Origin: Litoditis marina
Lineage: Eukaryota; Nematoda; Chromadorea; Rhabditida; Rhabditidae
Assembly: GCA_964036275.1 (NCBI GenBank)
Contig: OZ038433.1
Coordinates: 49,747,605-49,811,604 of the forward strand
DNA length: 64,000 bases
Direction: 5' to 3'
The position numbers were made by a program, and so were the translations under genes. Positions 35,736 to 50,335 of the stretch are shown here, in pieces (the first letter of the stretch is position 1; each line of letters opens with the position of its first letter). The notes beneath the pieces are model-generated. The model saw only the letters and a list, made by a program, of their open reading frames with translations, was not told the DNA's origin and did not search any database.

Positions 35736-37429
35736 CTTGCTCTAGTAGAATAAACCTCCACAAGAGTACATTCGATGAGCTATAAATGGTTTTCCCAATG
35801 AGAGATTCAGAAGCAAATCATAAGTGTTATCGAAACTAGTCGAAATTATCTTGGAAATCTGCTTTTACTAAATGTGTATGATGACAAAACATTTTGTGGA
35901 AGAAATTGTATTTCAATAACACGGATACTATGTTGGGTTCTGCGGAACTCTAACAAGAAATTGGGATGCTGCATAAAACTAGTGAAATGTTGCATGAATT
36001 TTATATAAAGGGCACATGACACTTATATATTTGATTACTCCAATGATCTCGATACAATCGATGAAGAATACGTAATTGTGGCAAAACTTATAACTTTTGA
36101 GCAAATTCGAATAATGTATCTGAAACATTCGCTTGAGGTTATAAAGCCGTGCAAACTATGAGTGGAAGTGGAGTGACTCTTTTTTGTCACTCTGATTTTC
36201 CTCATTAATATTTACCAAAAAATCATGTATACACTTATCAATTCGTAAACATTTGCGGTATACGAACAACTGTGTATTATATTTTTAACTTGTTCAGATT
36301 GGATTCAACGTTGAGAATCAACGTGGGACCGTTCACCTTCGATTTTTAATTCTGAGGTTCACGATCGCGCGCAGCTCGAAGCGCTGTGCGAGATTTGTCT
36401 TTGGTCCGGCTAATGCGCGCCTCCGTTTTTTTAGTTTTCTCATAAAAAAGCTCAAATTCGCAGAACAAAACTTTTAATGATTTGGAATAATTATTCATCT
36501 AAGTGCGCACATACCAATAATAGTAGATCTGGACGATGCTCTTGAATACGATGGAAACAGTTGAGTGATGAGAAAATATGTTGACACTAGTTTTCATTCT
36601 TGAACGAAAATATTTCATTTTTCTTTTTGCGCTTCATCAGACTATAAACGACTACCAGCTTGATAAGGAACATATCAAAAAGAAAGTTCTGTAGGATATG
36701 TTTACTCAGGCAGATTAATTTTACTATCTATTGCAATCACAAATGTTCTTGAATGATGAATTGCTTCCATAGTGATAATGTGAATGCTACAAAATTCAGT
36801 CCTTTTATCATTCAATTTAATACCGAATTAGATAAGATTAGTTAGTAATTCAGAGCAGTTGAAGTTTTGAATAATTCAAAAATATGTTGAATATATGCCG
36901 AACGGAAACCGGAAGCCTCTAGCAAGTGCTCTATCTAGCAGCGACCGCGCGTCAATGAATAACACAGCGCGATCTCCTCACTTTGTAGACCAACAACACC
37001 TAAACTTTCGCTTGAAGGAAGAGGTGAAAATCGAATGAAATTACAAAATAGAGCTTTATAGTAAGTATCTCAGTAAGATATAGACCGAGTTGTCTCCGTT
37101 TTCTCTATTATTTGAACATTCCTTTCTCCACCTTTGAAGAAGCATGATGCGACGTATTTCGCGTGGATGAGAGGATGACAGTCGCCGCGCGACCGCAAAA
37201 TATCTAATCAAACGTAGGAAGTAGGAACGTATCAAGAAATTAAGTTATCATTTGGGCCATTTTGATGGATAAATATTTGAAAAAGCAGGCAACACTAATA
37301 ATTCGGCGCACTTCTGATGTGTTCGTTATGTTGGTAAACTTTCACGCTCTCAAACATGTACTGTTCATATATGAGACTACAAATCGCTAAAATTTGTCAA
37401 TTCCAATAGTTTCGACTAGGATTGTTATC

Positions 37430-37640
37430 GAGTTCAAAATTTCGAGTTTTCGAGTTTGGCAAACAATCGGTTTTTGACTTTTCGAGTTTTCGAGTTTTGC
37501 GAAAAACCGAGTTTTCGAGTTTTGGGAAATTTTCATTCGCCGAGTTTTGGAAAATTTCGAGTTTTTAAGTTCTACTCGACTCGAAAATTTTCGTTTTTGT
37601 GAGTCGAGTCCAGTTTCGAGTTCGACTTCAACTATCCTAG
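37430..37640. repeat. TTTTCGAG-rich degenerate repeat
   Basis: CGAGTTTTCGAGTTTTG and variants recur about ten times in 200 bases, ending in a small inverted part (CTACTCGACTCGAAAATTTT with TTTTTGTGAGTCGAGTC). A shorter similar patch is at 40495-40550. Confidence 0.8.
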
Positions 37641-37850
37641 TTTCGACCCTGTGGCTCTTGAAGCAGTCAAGATGGATCAGATTTCCACTATCGCTATCAG
37701 TTTTTGCGACCTGCCAATTCATCTCCGAACATCAATTGAATTTGTCGGTATTTGTGGCAATCGGCGTCACTTTTTCCACTGTTTCGGTCTATAATCTCGC
37801 GGCGGCACCGATATTCGCAAGGTCAGAAAAGGACAGTCGAGATTCGCTGG

Positions 37851-38400
37851 AAAACAAACATTCAACGTCCAGTCTACTCACATTCACTTTTCTATATATA
37901 CTTTAGATGAAACATTAATGTGCACTACCTAGCTTTTCACGAAAACCTGACATTCAGTGAACTACAGTAAAGATTCGCATGTAAACAAACATTCAACGTC
38001 CAGTCCACGTCCACATCGCTCTACTAACTTCAAATGAAACACTGATGTGCACTACCTGACTTTTGACGAAAAACTAAAATTCAGTAAACTACAGTGGAGA
38101 TTCGCTTGAAAACAAACTTTTAACGTCGAGTTTATTCACACTTTTCTATATATTTTTTAATGAAACATTAGTGTGAACTTTTAGAGAAACATTACTGTGC
38201 ACTTCTTATATTTTGACACAAAGCTAACACTCAGAAAGGACAGTCGAGATTCGGTTGAAACCCAACATTCAACTTCCAGTCTACTCACGTTCACATATCT
38301 ATATCTACTTCTGATGAAACATTAATCTGCCCTTTTTAACTTTTGACGCAAAGGTAACTATCAAAAAACTAGGTCGAGATTCAGTTGAAAACAAACCTTG
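37851..38400. repeat. ~127-131 bp minisatellite, about four diverged copies
   Basis: Units start near 37852, 37983, 38110, 38259 and 38386, each with GAGATTCG.TTGAAAACAAAC and TCAACGTCCAGT. Each copy also carries one TGAAACATTA or a near match, so the dispersed 9-mer is part of the repeat unit here. The fourth unit has an internal expansion that duplicates GAAACATTA.TGTG. Confidence 0.9.
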
Positions 38401-40580
38401 ATTACAAAGTTTACCTTTTAGTAAGGCTGAACTTACTTTCTCAACAATAGGGGAATTTTCCTGAGGAGACAATTCACGACTTATTTGCCAACGATTCCAG
38501 CTCACCCTTATTTTACTCATGAGTGATGAGGAGGCTATAATTGGAATGTCAGAGTTATTGTTGAGGTAAACTGTCTCTTCAATCATAAAAAAACGAACTG
38601 ACCGAGTTTAAGTTCCAGTTTTTCCTGTCGTCAGTTTACTCCATTCAACATCGTTCCCATGTTTCTTTGCCGGTATTAATCATACGGGCGACCTAAATTA
38701 GCGCCCCATTCGCACACCGCAAAAGAAAGTACCGCAATATGGTCATTCTTATCTCTCGTGTTTGTAATAGGCTCTTTTTCAGTCTTGAACATGATTCTCG
38801 TTTTAGATTAGTGGGCTACTGAAGGAAACGTTCATAATTATGAATTTTACAACCTTTTGTTTCTTCAATGTTGTTTCGCACTGTCTCGAACTGGTAAATT
38901 CAATCTTTCCAGCTTTAGAAGCTTTAATAGGAAATGCTTCAGACAGAGAGGTTGATATTGTTAGTTCTAAGTACTACTATACTTCTAGTTTGACTACGCT
39001 TCATTTACTTGCGTAGATCAAACTACAACAGAGATGCGTTCACCCCTCTGTGTACTATCCATTACAGTGTGATCCATCAAAACCTGCCTTGTAAACAATG
39101 GTACTCAAGAAGTTTACCCAGTCCTCGGATTAAGATGACCCATATTGCGTGCTATTGTTTGCTTCTCGGCGTAACTCGAGCCTTATATGACACCTACTTT
39201 ATATTTATTAAAGGAGCAAAACAAACAAAAATATTTCTTATAAAACATAAATATTGTTGTGAAGAAAGTATTGGGATTCCAGAATAACGAGAAAATAAGA
39301 AAAACGAAGGTCTTAGTAACCCGACGCACTTTATTCATAACTGTAGATTCATAATCTCGAACATCGAAAGAATTTTTTGTTTTAATAATATTATTCTATT
39401 CCAGCAGAATCCAATCTTACCACGGTTTTCAGAATTGCAACATGAGTTTTCTTTATTGTGATGCTAGATCTCGATTTTCCACCTTATATCAGCTCGATTC
39501 AAATGTTTCGGCACCGGTATGTATTCTGAGAATGGCAGTGAGAGGTCGTGTTCCAATAAGGATCTCCTATAACCCCGCAAATCTGTTTGTCAAACACGAA
39601 CAGTCATGCAACACGCAACCATGAGTGGTCTACACCTGAGGCAAGGTTGGAGGTCGAATCTATTTATGGACGAACAGTCTAAACCTGATTCACTTTCGCT
39701 CTCCTTTCTTTGTTTTTTTACCTGTTAGACAGTTTACTCTGTTCTGTTACCTCAAAATGCTCAAAACTCAGTATACTATTCTCGTGCACCAATTCTAGAA
39801 TTGTGTATATAATCTACAATAAGAATGAAACATGAGTTTGCTCAAAAAGAACCTAGGTTACATGTAACTGTTCTGTGAGTTAGTCGTAATGTGTATTGAA
39901 AGTTGAGATAACTAATAATTACCAAACACCCCTAAATGCAATCCAAGTTTAAACCTGCTCTCGGCATTGATTGTTTCTTCTCAACTTTTGAATAGTTTAG
40001 ATTGAAATCCGAACCAAATATGGTTCTTTCCGTTCCTTCATTCAACATTACCAGACACAACACCACTAGTTGGAACATTTGAGCAATATAGCACACTCTT
40101 AACAGAATTAAGTACGAACGTACACCAAATAAATAAAAGAATGTTAATATCTTTCAGGAATCCGAATTACTTCTCAAGTTAGATCCTTTTTATTTCTTTT
40201 CAAGTTAGACATCTTTGAAATTTTCGTTGTTAATTTTCATCGTTTCAATGTTTCGGCACACACATAAGGAGTCAGTGCAGTTAGTGAACAACTTCTAGCT
40301 CAGTCCTTACACTAGAAAACTAGGAAAAGACCATACAGTTGCTCTAAAGCATAGTCGCGAAAGTTTGACTTACCACTGCGATTCTTCCATGTTGATTCTT
40401 CTTCTTCTTCAAGTCAGCCACGTTTCTCTCGTAAATCACGTTTCTAGCTGAAAATTAGCAGCTTTTATAAATCCACTCCTCGCATAGCCATGAGTGCACA
40501 ACCAGAATTCGAGTTCGACGTGTTCTTTTCGACTTCGACTTTTCATTTTTGTTCTTTCTTGCTAATTTTTTGTTGCATTC

Positions 40581-40914
40581 ATATAAGACGCTGCAATCTA
40601 AAATTTTCTCAAAATCAACTTTTCTTTTAAAAAGCAAAATTTTGTGAGAAATTGAGAATTCCACTTTTTGATGCAAACTTTTCACGATTGCTTCAAAAGA
40701 TTAATTTCTTGTGTCCCAATTTTTCAATCATTGAAAAAATGGGAAAAGTTCATCCCACTTTATACATCATTGACAAAGTGGGAAAAATAATTTTCATGTC
40801 GGGATGCTTCCCAAAATGCTTCCCTGGGAAGACAAAAAGTGCAGTTCCCAAATAATCAACGAATATCAAACCTTTTCCACTTTTGAGATTTATTTAGATT
40901 GCAGACTCTTATAT
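40581..40914. mobile_element. 334 bp family F element, short form
   Basis: The same ends, ATATAAGACGCTGCAATCTA and TAGATTGCAGACTCTTATAT, flank a core with only two degenerate TCATTGA.AAAGTGGG units and without the CpG-rich insert. This suggests the 936 bp copy grew by unit amplification plus an insertion, or this one shrank by deletion. Confidence 0.85.
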
Positions 40915-41711
40915 GTTTTTTTGCATCAAACAACTTGGTACGTATATTTGTGAGTCAATTGGTTCAACGATCATTCCTTTCTTTGCTATTTTTTTTCTTT
41001 TTTCATTAGGCTTTCTTCGAATCTTTTGTACTAAAACTAGGTAGCTCAGTCATAGGAAACAAAACATGACTGAAAAAATGACACTTTCACTTAACAACTC
41101 AGTTGTCCAGTAGTATGACGTTGTTTCTCATTCCAGCCAGTTTACTCTAACCTCATTATTTAGAAATCCTGTGAATCGCTGAAATATTTCGGTTGTCTCC
41201 GGAGAAACTTTTGACTTCAGAGCAAGACATAGGAACACAAACATACATTCATGAAGAAAATAAAGTGAACATGTAAAACGTTAGATGATAAACATACCGT
41301 ATAAATAAAAATAGAATGTCGGATATAGTTTTGTAGAACATACTACCCATCACAACATAACTTCCCTTGTTTGGAAATGATTGCATATTTCGTTATTCGA
41401 GAGACAGTCAGTTTTCGAATTCAACGCTCTATTGCAAGTTATTGTTTCACATTCAAAACGAGCTTCAGTCTCTCGCTTCTCACCTTCGGTGTCTGCCTCA
41501 TTTCTCATGTTGATCGCAGTTTTTATGTTGTTCACCCGTATGTTTCTCTGTCAGTACATATATCCATCAGTTCTCTCCATAATCACTCTACCGCTGGTAG
41601 AAAGATGACCAGTTTCCTTTTTCTTCTCTCTCAATCTGTCTCTTTAATCAGACTGGTTCCTCACAAGTAACCTTGTCTTAGACCGAGTACACCAATCATT
41701 CACACCCAACT

Positions 41712-42126
41712 TCCAACAACGCCAGAAATCAGCCCTCTTCCTCTTTTTTGTTCGAGAAAGATTGAGAGAAAGTTTTGTTTTCTCATGTATGTATACAACA
41801 TACCAAAAATCAGTCCTCCTTCCCTTTGTTGTCCGAAAAGATTGAGAGAAAGTTTTGTATTGTCATTTTTTGTATACAACAACACCGAAAATCAGCCCTC
41901 TTCCCTTTTTTGTCCAAAAAGATTGAGAGAAAATTTTGTATTGTCATTTTTGTATACAACATACCAAAAATCAGCCCTCTTTCCTTTTTTGTCCGAAAAG
42001 ATTGAGAGAAAGTTTCGTATTCTCATTTTTGTATACAACATGCCAAAAATCAGCCCTCTTTCTTCTTTTTTTGTCCAAAAAGATTGAGAGAAAGTTTGGT
42101 ATTGTCATTTTTGTATACAACATACA
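41712..42126. repeat. 79-82 bp minisatellite, five copies
   Basis: AAATCAGCCCTCTT recurs at 41726, 41807, 41889, 41968 and 42047, each followed by TTTTTGTCC..AAAGATTGAG and AGAAAGTTTTGTATTGTC. All three frames stay open over long distances because the unit lacks stops; the resulting repeat-like peptides are not evidence of a gene. Confidence 0.95.
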
Positions 42127-44727
42127 TTGGGAAGGTTGTTTAACGTTACTGAAGATGAATTTATGATATTCAGTTAAATATTTTAAAGACTTTCTTACAG
42201 AAACGTAGTTTTTCAACCCTTCCATAATCGATTACGCAGAAAGAAAAATGGCATTGTGCGCGTTAATTAATTACGATAAGGACCTGATAATTATTTCACC
42301 GGAAACTTTTTGTGAAGTTTTTGTTCTTTGTCATCAATTTTCCGCGAAGAAGGGAAATTGCAATTACAAGTATCCGTGAATAGTCAAGTGAAGCGTGATG
42401 TCCCAAGTTTACTTCCAAAAAGGGTTATATTTTCACGTGATCGTGTGACTAGCACCCCATTCAAAGTTTGTACTTCATTGTGTCCATATGCATCTCGAGA
42501 GTTTTTTTCACCTGTCCTCAGTAGAGCGACTCTTTCTCCCACATACCCACATTTCCTTTTTCTGGAAACTTAAACTATCTGGCAACATTATCACGAAACT
42601 TTGACACGGTACGCGACAACTAGAATATATCCTCGAAGTGTTCTTCAATTATCTTATTTATTTTAAGCTCCGAATAGTGAAAGTACAGTTAGATAGCAAC
42701 ACGCTCCGTTTCAAAGAGAATATCTTCGTCAAAATTGAAGTTTACTCTAGAAATCAGTTATTGAACAGTTCGAACGGGTACTGTACATATATGTCGCACT
42801 GGGAATGATGACTATACACTTTCTCGGTTTATGATCACCTTCATTCGGTTTTGTATGTACATATGTGTAGTAATTCTCATTCCTTCCGCAAAGATACCGG
42901 TTCCTAATTTGGCGCTCCACACAGCCTGAGGGCACATTCCTGATAGCAAAACAAAAGGATTACGTTAACGACGAAAACTGGAAATTTATTACAACATCAT
43001 GATAACAACACATATTTCTACGACTTTGGAATAGGTAAAACTAGAAGTTTTCTTTTTTTGTTAAGAAGGAAGCGATATTGTTAATGAGGTGATAAGAGCA
43101 GCCCGGATATGAAAAGACTGTGAAACACTGAGATGCCGTAATTCAATTTCTTCACATGAATCGACCATCAAAAACCCTTTTCACAGAAAACAGATCATGA
43201 TTAGCAAGTATTATTGAAAGTTTGGTCAATTTCCTAATTAAGGTCACATCTTGAGTTCCAAACGCTTAACGGTACCTAAAGTCACTGCTTTTTTACCTTA
43301 ACATTTTATGATTTATCAACGACAAACTCCAGATTCCATACGGTTTTGTCCTGATTCTACCTAACTATGCACCTTTTAAGTTTATGTATGCTTTCAAACT
43401 TTTGTAAGGTGAATGAATAGGTTATGAATGCGTGATTTGGCGTACGAAAAGTTATCTTAGATTGGACAATGAGATGAAAGACAAACTGTTTTCCCGTATC
43501 ACATTTGGCAAGTAATTTGAAAGTTTAAAGGAAATGCCCTTCCTCCCTCCTAATTACATATTTTGTGGGCGACGGCGCCTGACGCGCGGCGCTAGTAGCC
43601 AGTCCGCAATTGTGTTCGGTGTTGTTTACCATTTGGATAGGAACACACGTCTGGTTCCCGCTTCCTCAACTCGGAATCATAATCTCGCACGGCGACAAAC
43701 CCCCACAAACATATGTACATTCATACACCCACACTTTCATACAACAACTGAAACATTCAACTGTTTTATAGGTTTTTGAATATTTCATTGCCTCTAGCGC
43801 CAGAAATTGCACTGCAAAGTATCTGTAAACTTACTTATCAAACCCTTCAACGTGAACTTATGAATCGATCATCATGTTCTACTGTCATATTCCATATCAT
43901 AACGCGCTTGAGTTTCTATACCAGCTTCTACATTGTACTTCAGAGAAGCTAGTACAAGCTTCTCTCTCGTTGACAAAGTAGAGAAAACGTTCTGATTGTA
44001 GTGATAGAAACTTCAAGCTCGCATTTATTTTCTCTAACTTCAAATACCCTCTCGACAGTATAAATCAAAAAATCACTACCATTCTCAATGACTCGATTGT
44101 CTTTCAATATCTGACTCAGATAGTAAACAGTTCGCCCTATTTTCACGTTTTTCCTCCACATCCGCTCTTTTGATGTCGTCAGATCGTAACTTTAACGATT
44201 ATGTCATAATGGGATCACGGCGTTGACACTTATTCCAACTGTCAGTTTTAGCTATAAGCGGCCTGTTTTGAAGTTTCATATATTTAGTAGATACACAATA
44301 ATCAACTTTACAATCACACATTTTCCTTTTCATCTTCATTGAGCGAGTGTCAAGTCACGTTCCTTGACTGTGATGAATAATAACTGAACAAACGAACATG
44401 AAATAATGAAATAGTTTTGTTCAAACCTAGTTCAGGCATTTTTCGATGAAGAACAATATTAACTTTTCGAAACATTTTCATGAAAATTTTTGTACTCACG
44501 ACTATTTACAGATACCTTCTCGTTTTCTTTGTTCGCATCTCCCTCTGTCTCTTCTAGTGATTTTTCAGTCTCATTTTTTCTCGTTTTCACCTCTCCTTAT
44601 GTCTTGTTTCTTTCTCCATAATTCTTTGTTCTTTCCCGCTTTTCTTTTCTGTTATTCTTATTCTCTGTTTCTCTCTCTCTCTTTCTGTCCTTTCCTCACC
44701 TTTCCTCACTATTTGTCTTGATCCTTT

Positions 44728-44844
<117 letters not shown>

Positions 44845-45760
44845 AATTCTCTTTTCTCCCCATCCTTCTCTATCTCTATGTTGTTCTCTTTCCCCTCCTT
44901 TTATGATCTCTTTTTCTTATTTAGTCCATCTCGTCCTAAAGGTCATGACGTTCATGAATCCATGTTATGCTTACTCAAACAGGAATCCACATGAAGCGTC
45001 CAAGTGTTTCAAGTACTGTAAAGTGATCACTTAGATGAATCGAAACTCCACAACAACTAAATAATACGCAAACGTGTTGTAAAAGCTCCACCAGTTGATT
45101 TTATCTTGAATAGTGTGACTGTTGATCAAAGCATTTTGTACGGTATGTAAAATACTAATTGGAAATGTGGTTGATGTACTTTTGGATGTCCACGTAGGTT
45201 TCACGCTTCATTGCGTGTAATCGTGAAATCAACTATTCCTTCCTGCACAAAACCCACTTGTTATTTGAACTAACAATATTAGTTCTAGTTTGATTCTAGA
45301 TTACTGACCGACAGACCGACAGATGAAATCTCCATTAAAAGTCACCTGCAACATTCAAGTGAAGCCAAAACTATCCATTCAACTTTGTCATATTTGTGTT
45401 TATGATAATATTTGTATATCATAACACAATTAATAATGGTACACCCTTCGAATCCAAATGACATTTGTATATCCCTACAATACAGATAATATTTGTATAT
45501 CCTTATAATCCAAATTCACACTCTGCTGACAAATACCCCTTGAGCAAGTTCTTATCCCTCAACTAGCCACTTCCCACCCATCTAGTGTATTTGATAGCCT
45601 GAATGAACAGAAGTAGCGCGGCGGGACGTCTATGGCCAGGGCTCTGGCCCGTTTATACAAAAGTTGCGCAAATTTACGACCTCAACCAACAGATGCCAGA
45701 TATGGTGTAAAAACATCCTAGTTGCTGTTTACAAGCACATATCAGTCTTTCAGACCTATT

Positions 45761-45945
45761 GAGTGGGTGACGATTAAGCTTAAACACATTGAGCGACTGT
45801 CTCCTGGGAAAAAATGTGTGAATGGATTCTCTTCAAGTTTGCACTATCAGATATCAATATCATGACACTTTGAACTTCGCGGTGATGTTCTAATATGAGC
45901 TATAAGCGGCAGCTGAATGTGTTTAAGCTTAATCGTCACCCCCTC
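45761..45945. mobile_element. ~185 bp MITE, family D copy
   Basis: GAGTGGGTGACGATTAAGCT at left and GTTTAAGCTTAATCGTCACC at right are nearly perfect inverted ends of more than 25 bases. This copy looks younger than the one at 26286. Confidence 0.85.
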
Positions 45946-48900
45946 AATTGCCATTGATCTACTGCGTGAGCAAACTACAAACACAGCAGAACAGATGAAC
46001 CAGTACCGCACACCTTATATTCTCAGAGCTACCTCTTTAACTATTTTGTGAAAAATTAATATTTACCCAAATATGTACTTCGAATCCGTACTACTGTTCA
46101 AGATAGCTTCAGCCTATCTAGCCTTCCGAAAACATTCAACTGAATTAAATGAGGACGGGTAGCCTAAATGCTATACTTTGGGTACAAAAACCAAGTTGGA
46201 TATTTCTATTGTTTTCCAAAACTGTTACTCTGGCGTCAATCTATTTTCTGAGAATACTGTTTTCATTACGTACCGAAGATATAAGTTGGTAACCCAGATC
46301 ATTCTCACTAATTGGATCATTTCATCAGGTTCCGTCAGTTTACCGAGAACCTTCTACCCGTGACACTGTGACACACACTCTCTCCATGAAACAAAATATC
46401 GTATATCTGAAAAAAATGATTCCAGCTCAGGCGTTAAAGAAATGTAATGTACTTTAAATTAAAAGTTAGGTATGGCGTTCGCCCAATTATGAACCGGCAT
46501 AAAAATGTACATGAATTAGTGTTTTCTGCTGTGTTTTTAGCTTCTTCTATGCACAATTGAAATTCTTCATGTGTCAAACTTCTCGGACACCTCTACGGCA
46601 CATCTGCCTCTGCTCTTAGCGTGAGGTGCTATGCTTATTGCTGCTGTCAATAAAAAAAACACATAGTAAATCGTATAAGATAAAAAAGAGCAATTATTCG
46701 ACATCTTTCTTCATGTTTTGTATAACAACTCTCCTTATTTGTTATATAGTTCTTCTTTTTGTTCTGAGTCTGTTCACTCTTTTGTTTGCATAAGCGACCA
46801 GGCTATGAAATGTGATTGTTTTTATTAGATTGTTCGACAGTTCTTCTAGATACCATATTCTTACGATGCGTTATACATCACGTTTGTGCTCTATCCAAAC
46901 AAACAACGGTCTGTTGTTTTCCATTCTGCCATCAAATCACCGGCAGTGGGCTCATTGTAGCCGCACTGCAATGTTTCGTGCCGTCTTTATATTGAGTTAG
47001 AATCTTCAGTAATGTTGCGATGAAGAGCAAAATAAAACAAGCAATAGTGTGCGGAGATTACTACGATACATGCGTAGTAATAAAAACATGAATAAGTTAT
47101 TCATTAAGTTTTCATGTTATTAAGAATTTTTGACTGGCAAATATTAGTATAGTCTGGGACATTATTCTATAGGTTAGTGGGGAACTTTTACCCGCAAATG
47201 GTTCACTCTGTCATTCCTACCAGTTGAATGACAGTGCATTGCTATTGTGATAGTTTCAATTTTGTTCACACTTTTGTTCAAGTCTCAATTTGTCTAATGC
47301 ACAACCAATACAGTTGTTAACGTATGAGTAGTGGAAAATCTATCGAAAACTATCACTGCGCTAACTGCAACGCTCATATATTTATATACCACGAGTAGCA
47401 GAGCAAGTTTGAATTCTGAAGGCTAATCCTATTGACTTCTAATACCAATTCTGTAAGAAGAAGAATGAAGTGACTGATGTTATATGGATTTTTCTATTCC
47501 AGATTCATTGACTGAGTAGATGTTCATATCAATAAGCCTAACATGACCCCTAAGTTGACCTTTAAGAAGTCTGTATTTACTCGCTACTCGAGAACAAAGT
47601 CGGAATGCTACTCCATTGTCAAGAGCTAGCAAATACTGTTCGTTCCGCCGAATTAAGCGCTTGAATGTTTTGTCAATAATCGAACATATATTGTTTCACA
47701 GAATCATGATTTAAAACCTAGTGCAATTTTACAGAATGAAATGTAAATCGTATAAACAGAGCCATTCTTTTTGAGACACGTGTGTTCTACAGACGTAACT
47801 CAGAGATAATGGTTTTTGGTCACGATGTTTTGAGTATTCAGGTTGTTTGTGATGCTTGAACAAGCGTAAACAATGAATCCTTAAGTCTGATTTATTTCTG
47901 AAACTTTACACGTTAAGCAATGTGTTCGGACGATAGCCGCGGCATGAACTGCTTATCGTGTCTACATGTTTCGAAGACTGTAAATGTGGCTGCCAGTGTT
48001 CCTTTTGTATTGTATTCTAGTTTAGAACTTTGATAAAAGTGTGAAGAGGTATAAAATTTTAGTATGATAATAGGACCCTGTGAGTTTTCCAAAGAGACAC
48101 GTTGTCAATTCATGAGGGAATCTATGTGGTGTCTGCATAGAAAACAGAGATCACCAATCACGACTGATTTGAAGGTGTATCAAACTACAATCACGGTGCC
48201 TAGTTCTAGTGCCTGAATCAGACTACAAATCTTCTTCGCACAGTTCTAGCCTGTGCATCAGACCACAACTAATAGATGGTCAGACCCCATGATCGCCTAG
48301 TTCCAGTCCCGGCTTAACCCCCCGCAACCCGTGTATGTTTGTGTCCTCTCGGGGGTCCATTATACGGTGCGAACGCAGCGACTGGGTCAACATATCGTCT
48401 CAAATACGCGGCAAATGATATGCATATCGTGTCCTGTCCTGAAATTAGAAACCCCCGGTACCTCTTCAACATGTCTGCTGATACGGTGGAACATTTCAGT
48501 GAACTACCAAACTAGACATTAGACTTTTGCAAAACTCAGAGCTAACTATTTCATAAAAACAATCATCTTTCGAAGCAGTGCACGCCGTTTTGCCACCCAG
48601 CACAAACTGTTGGCCTATCATGTATGGCCATCGAACTACAAGCTACAACAGAACTGCCGATTAGAATACTAGAATATTGTGATTCCGCCTGCTTCTCTGA
48701 GAGAAACGCCTATATTGAGTATGCAACACTGCATTTTTCACTACGTTAGTTTAAACAAAGAACAATTCTAGTTTTATCAAAAAACGTTTTTCTGATATTG
48801 CTCATAGCTTGTACTAATTTTCTCTAGTCTCAATTAACACATAAAACGAGCTATACAAGTATACACATTTTCTTCATTTGGCTAGTTTCGTGCCACAAGT

Positions 48901-50284
48901 AAAAACAGTCAGAACACTACTCTCTACTGTTTGTTAGTACATTATCTGGCAAGGCACTAAAATTTCCGTTATCTGTGGCTGGTACGCAAGGAAGTATACC
49001 TATTTTTCGAATATTATCTTGTTTTTAAAAGATAGGAATATACGACAGGACACTGTTCAAATACGGACAAAATAAAGGACAATATATGTTTCATAACATT
49101 CAAATTGAATATGATCTTCAAATCATTGCTTGGATTGAACAGAAGCCAACCACGTTGAAGTCACTTAGATGTTCCCTTTGCATTATATAGCTGACGATAG
49201 ACATCTCAACCGATTGTTTCTGGATACTTGAAAAATTGTCAAATTGTCAATTTGTTGTATATGATATTTGAAGAAAACAGTGTTTCCTTAACATTTCCTT
49301 GGTTTGCAGCGTCTATGAAAACACTAACGCTTTCTAAAAACAACTTTCACATCTTTTCTCTACTCCTTTTGATATCACTCATGTACAGGAATACAGTTTG
49401 TTCCACCCACTTCTAACCCTCTTTAGTAGTATGTCAAAATTTCACGTCAAAGTTTGCGATTTTTTCTCAAGATTTTGAAGTGTTTTCTACCCCCTCACTA
49501 CTACAAATTCTGAAAGTTTGAAACCAAACACAACACTGAATTGTTCGTGGAAAACCGTTCTGAATATTTGACGGAGGACTGTAGAAGAACATCGATTGGT
49601 GAAACAGAGTATAATTATTCCTTGTGTTTTCCTTGATGTAAGAGGCTCTTGGAACATTGCGTGTTTCTCTGCGAAGGGCGTTCACGTAGCGCAAACACTA
49701 TTACATTTCACTCAACCCTATTAGGCTTTGTCTCACTGGCTTTTTAAAACGAAAACGCTCGTCGAAGACTCTATAGACCAACAGAACGTCAACATCAACT
49801 AAATGTTTCAGCATTAATACACAACTAAACAATAGTTCTGATGACTGTGTTTGTAACAACAAACCTAAATTCAAACTCAACTAGATAAGTGCAATCAGTT
49901 GAAAAGACTGAATGTGATATTTGGATCAATGTGGAGTTCACGTAGCTCCAGTGAAAAAGTGACGAATTGTTCTGATGGTTGGTGGTAATAATAATAATAA
50001 TTTATCGCTCATCTACAAATGGCAGAACAAATTGTAACGGTTAAAGATCCAGGGAGAAGAAACAGCGTTCAACGTGAAAACTACATGAAATAAAGGGATG
50101 TTCTCATTGCAGGCCAAATAACGGAGTGACTGCGTGGAAGATTCGATAAGTATCATTATCAGGCCTTGAAACATTCACACGAGCTATTTTATCATTTTCC
50201 AAACTTCCGAACTCCCTTCCTCTTGTTCATCATTCTTGTTAATTTCATGAACTGTTTTGTTGAGATGATATATAGCATTGTTCT

Positions 50285-50335
50285 TGACCACGCCCCTCGA
50301 GAACGGTCGGCTATTAGGGGGCGGAGCCAGCTGAC
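50285..50335. promoter_or_regulatory. inverted pair of GC/CACCC boxes
   Basis: CCACGCCCCTCGAG and GGGGGCGGAGCC face each other about 25 bases apart, a KLF/Sp1-type arrangement in AT-rich sequence. No adjacent transcription unit is recognised. Confidence 0.3.

Noticed and set aside
36301..36480. 60-codon open stretch (IGFNVENQRGTVHLRF...)
   Set aside because: It has no start codon, no donor and biased CpG content; a CpG-rich regulatory patch explains the lack of stops.
37547..37906. 119-codon plus-strand frame with a hydrophobic middle
   Set aside because: The first half is the TTTTCGAG repeat and the last part is minisatellite; no family resemblance.
41712..42126. CRISPR-like array because of the regular 80-base period
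   Set aside because: The entire unit is repeated with no unique spacers, so it is a minisatellite.
41775..42225. Overlapping frames with repeated CIQHTKNQPS-like peptides
   Set aside because: The repetition comes from the 80 bp minisatellite, all frames are open, and there is no start or splice context.
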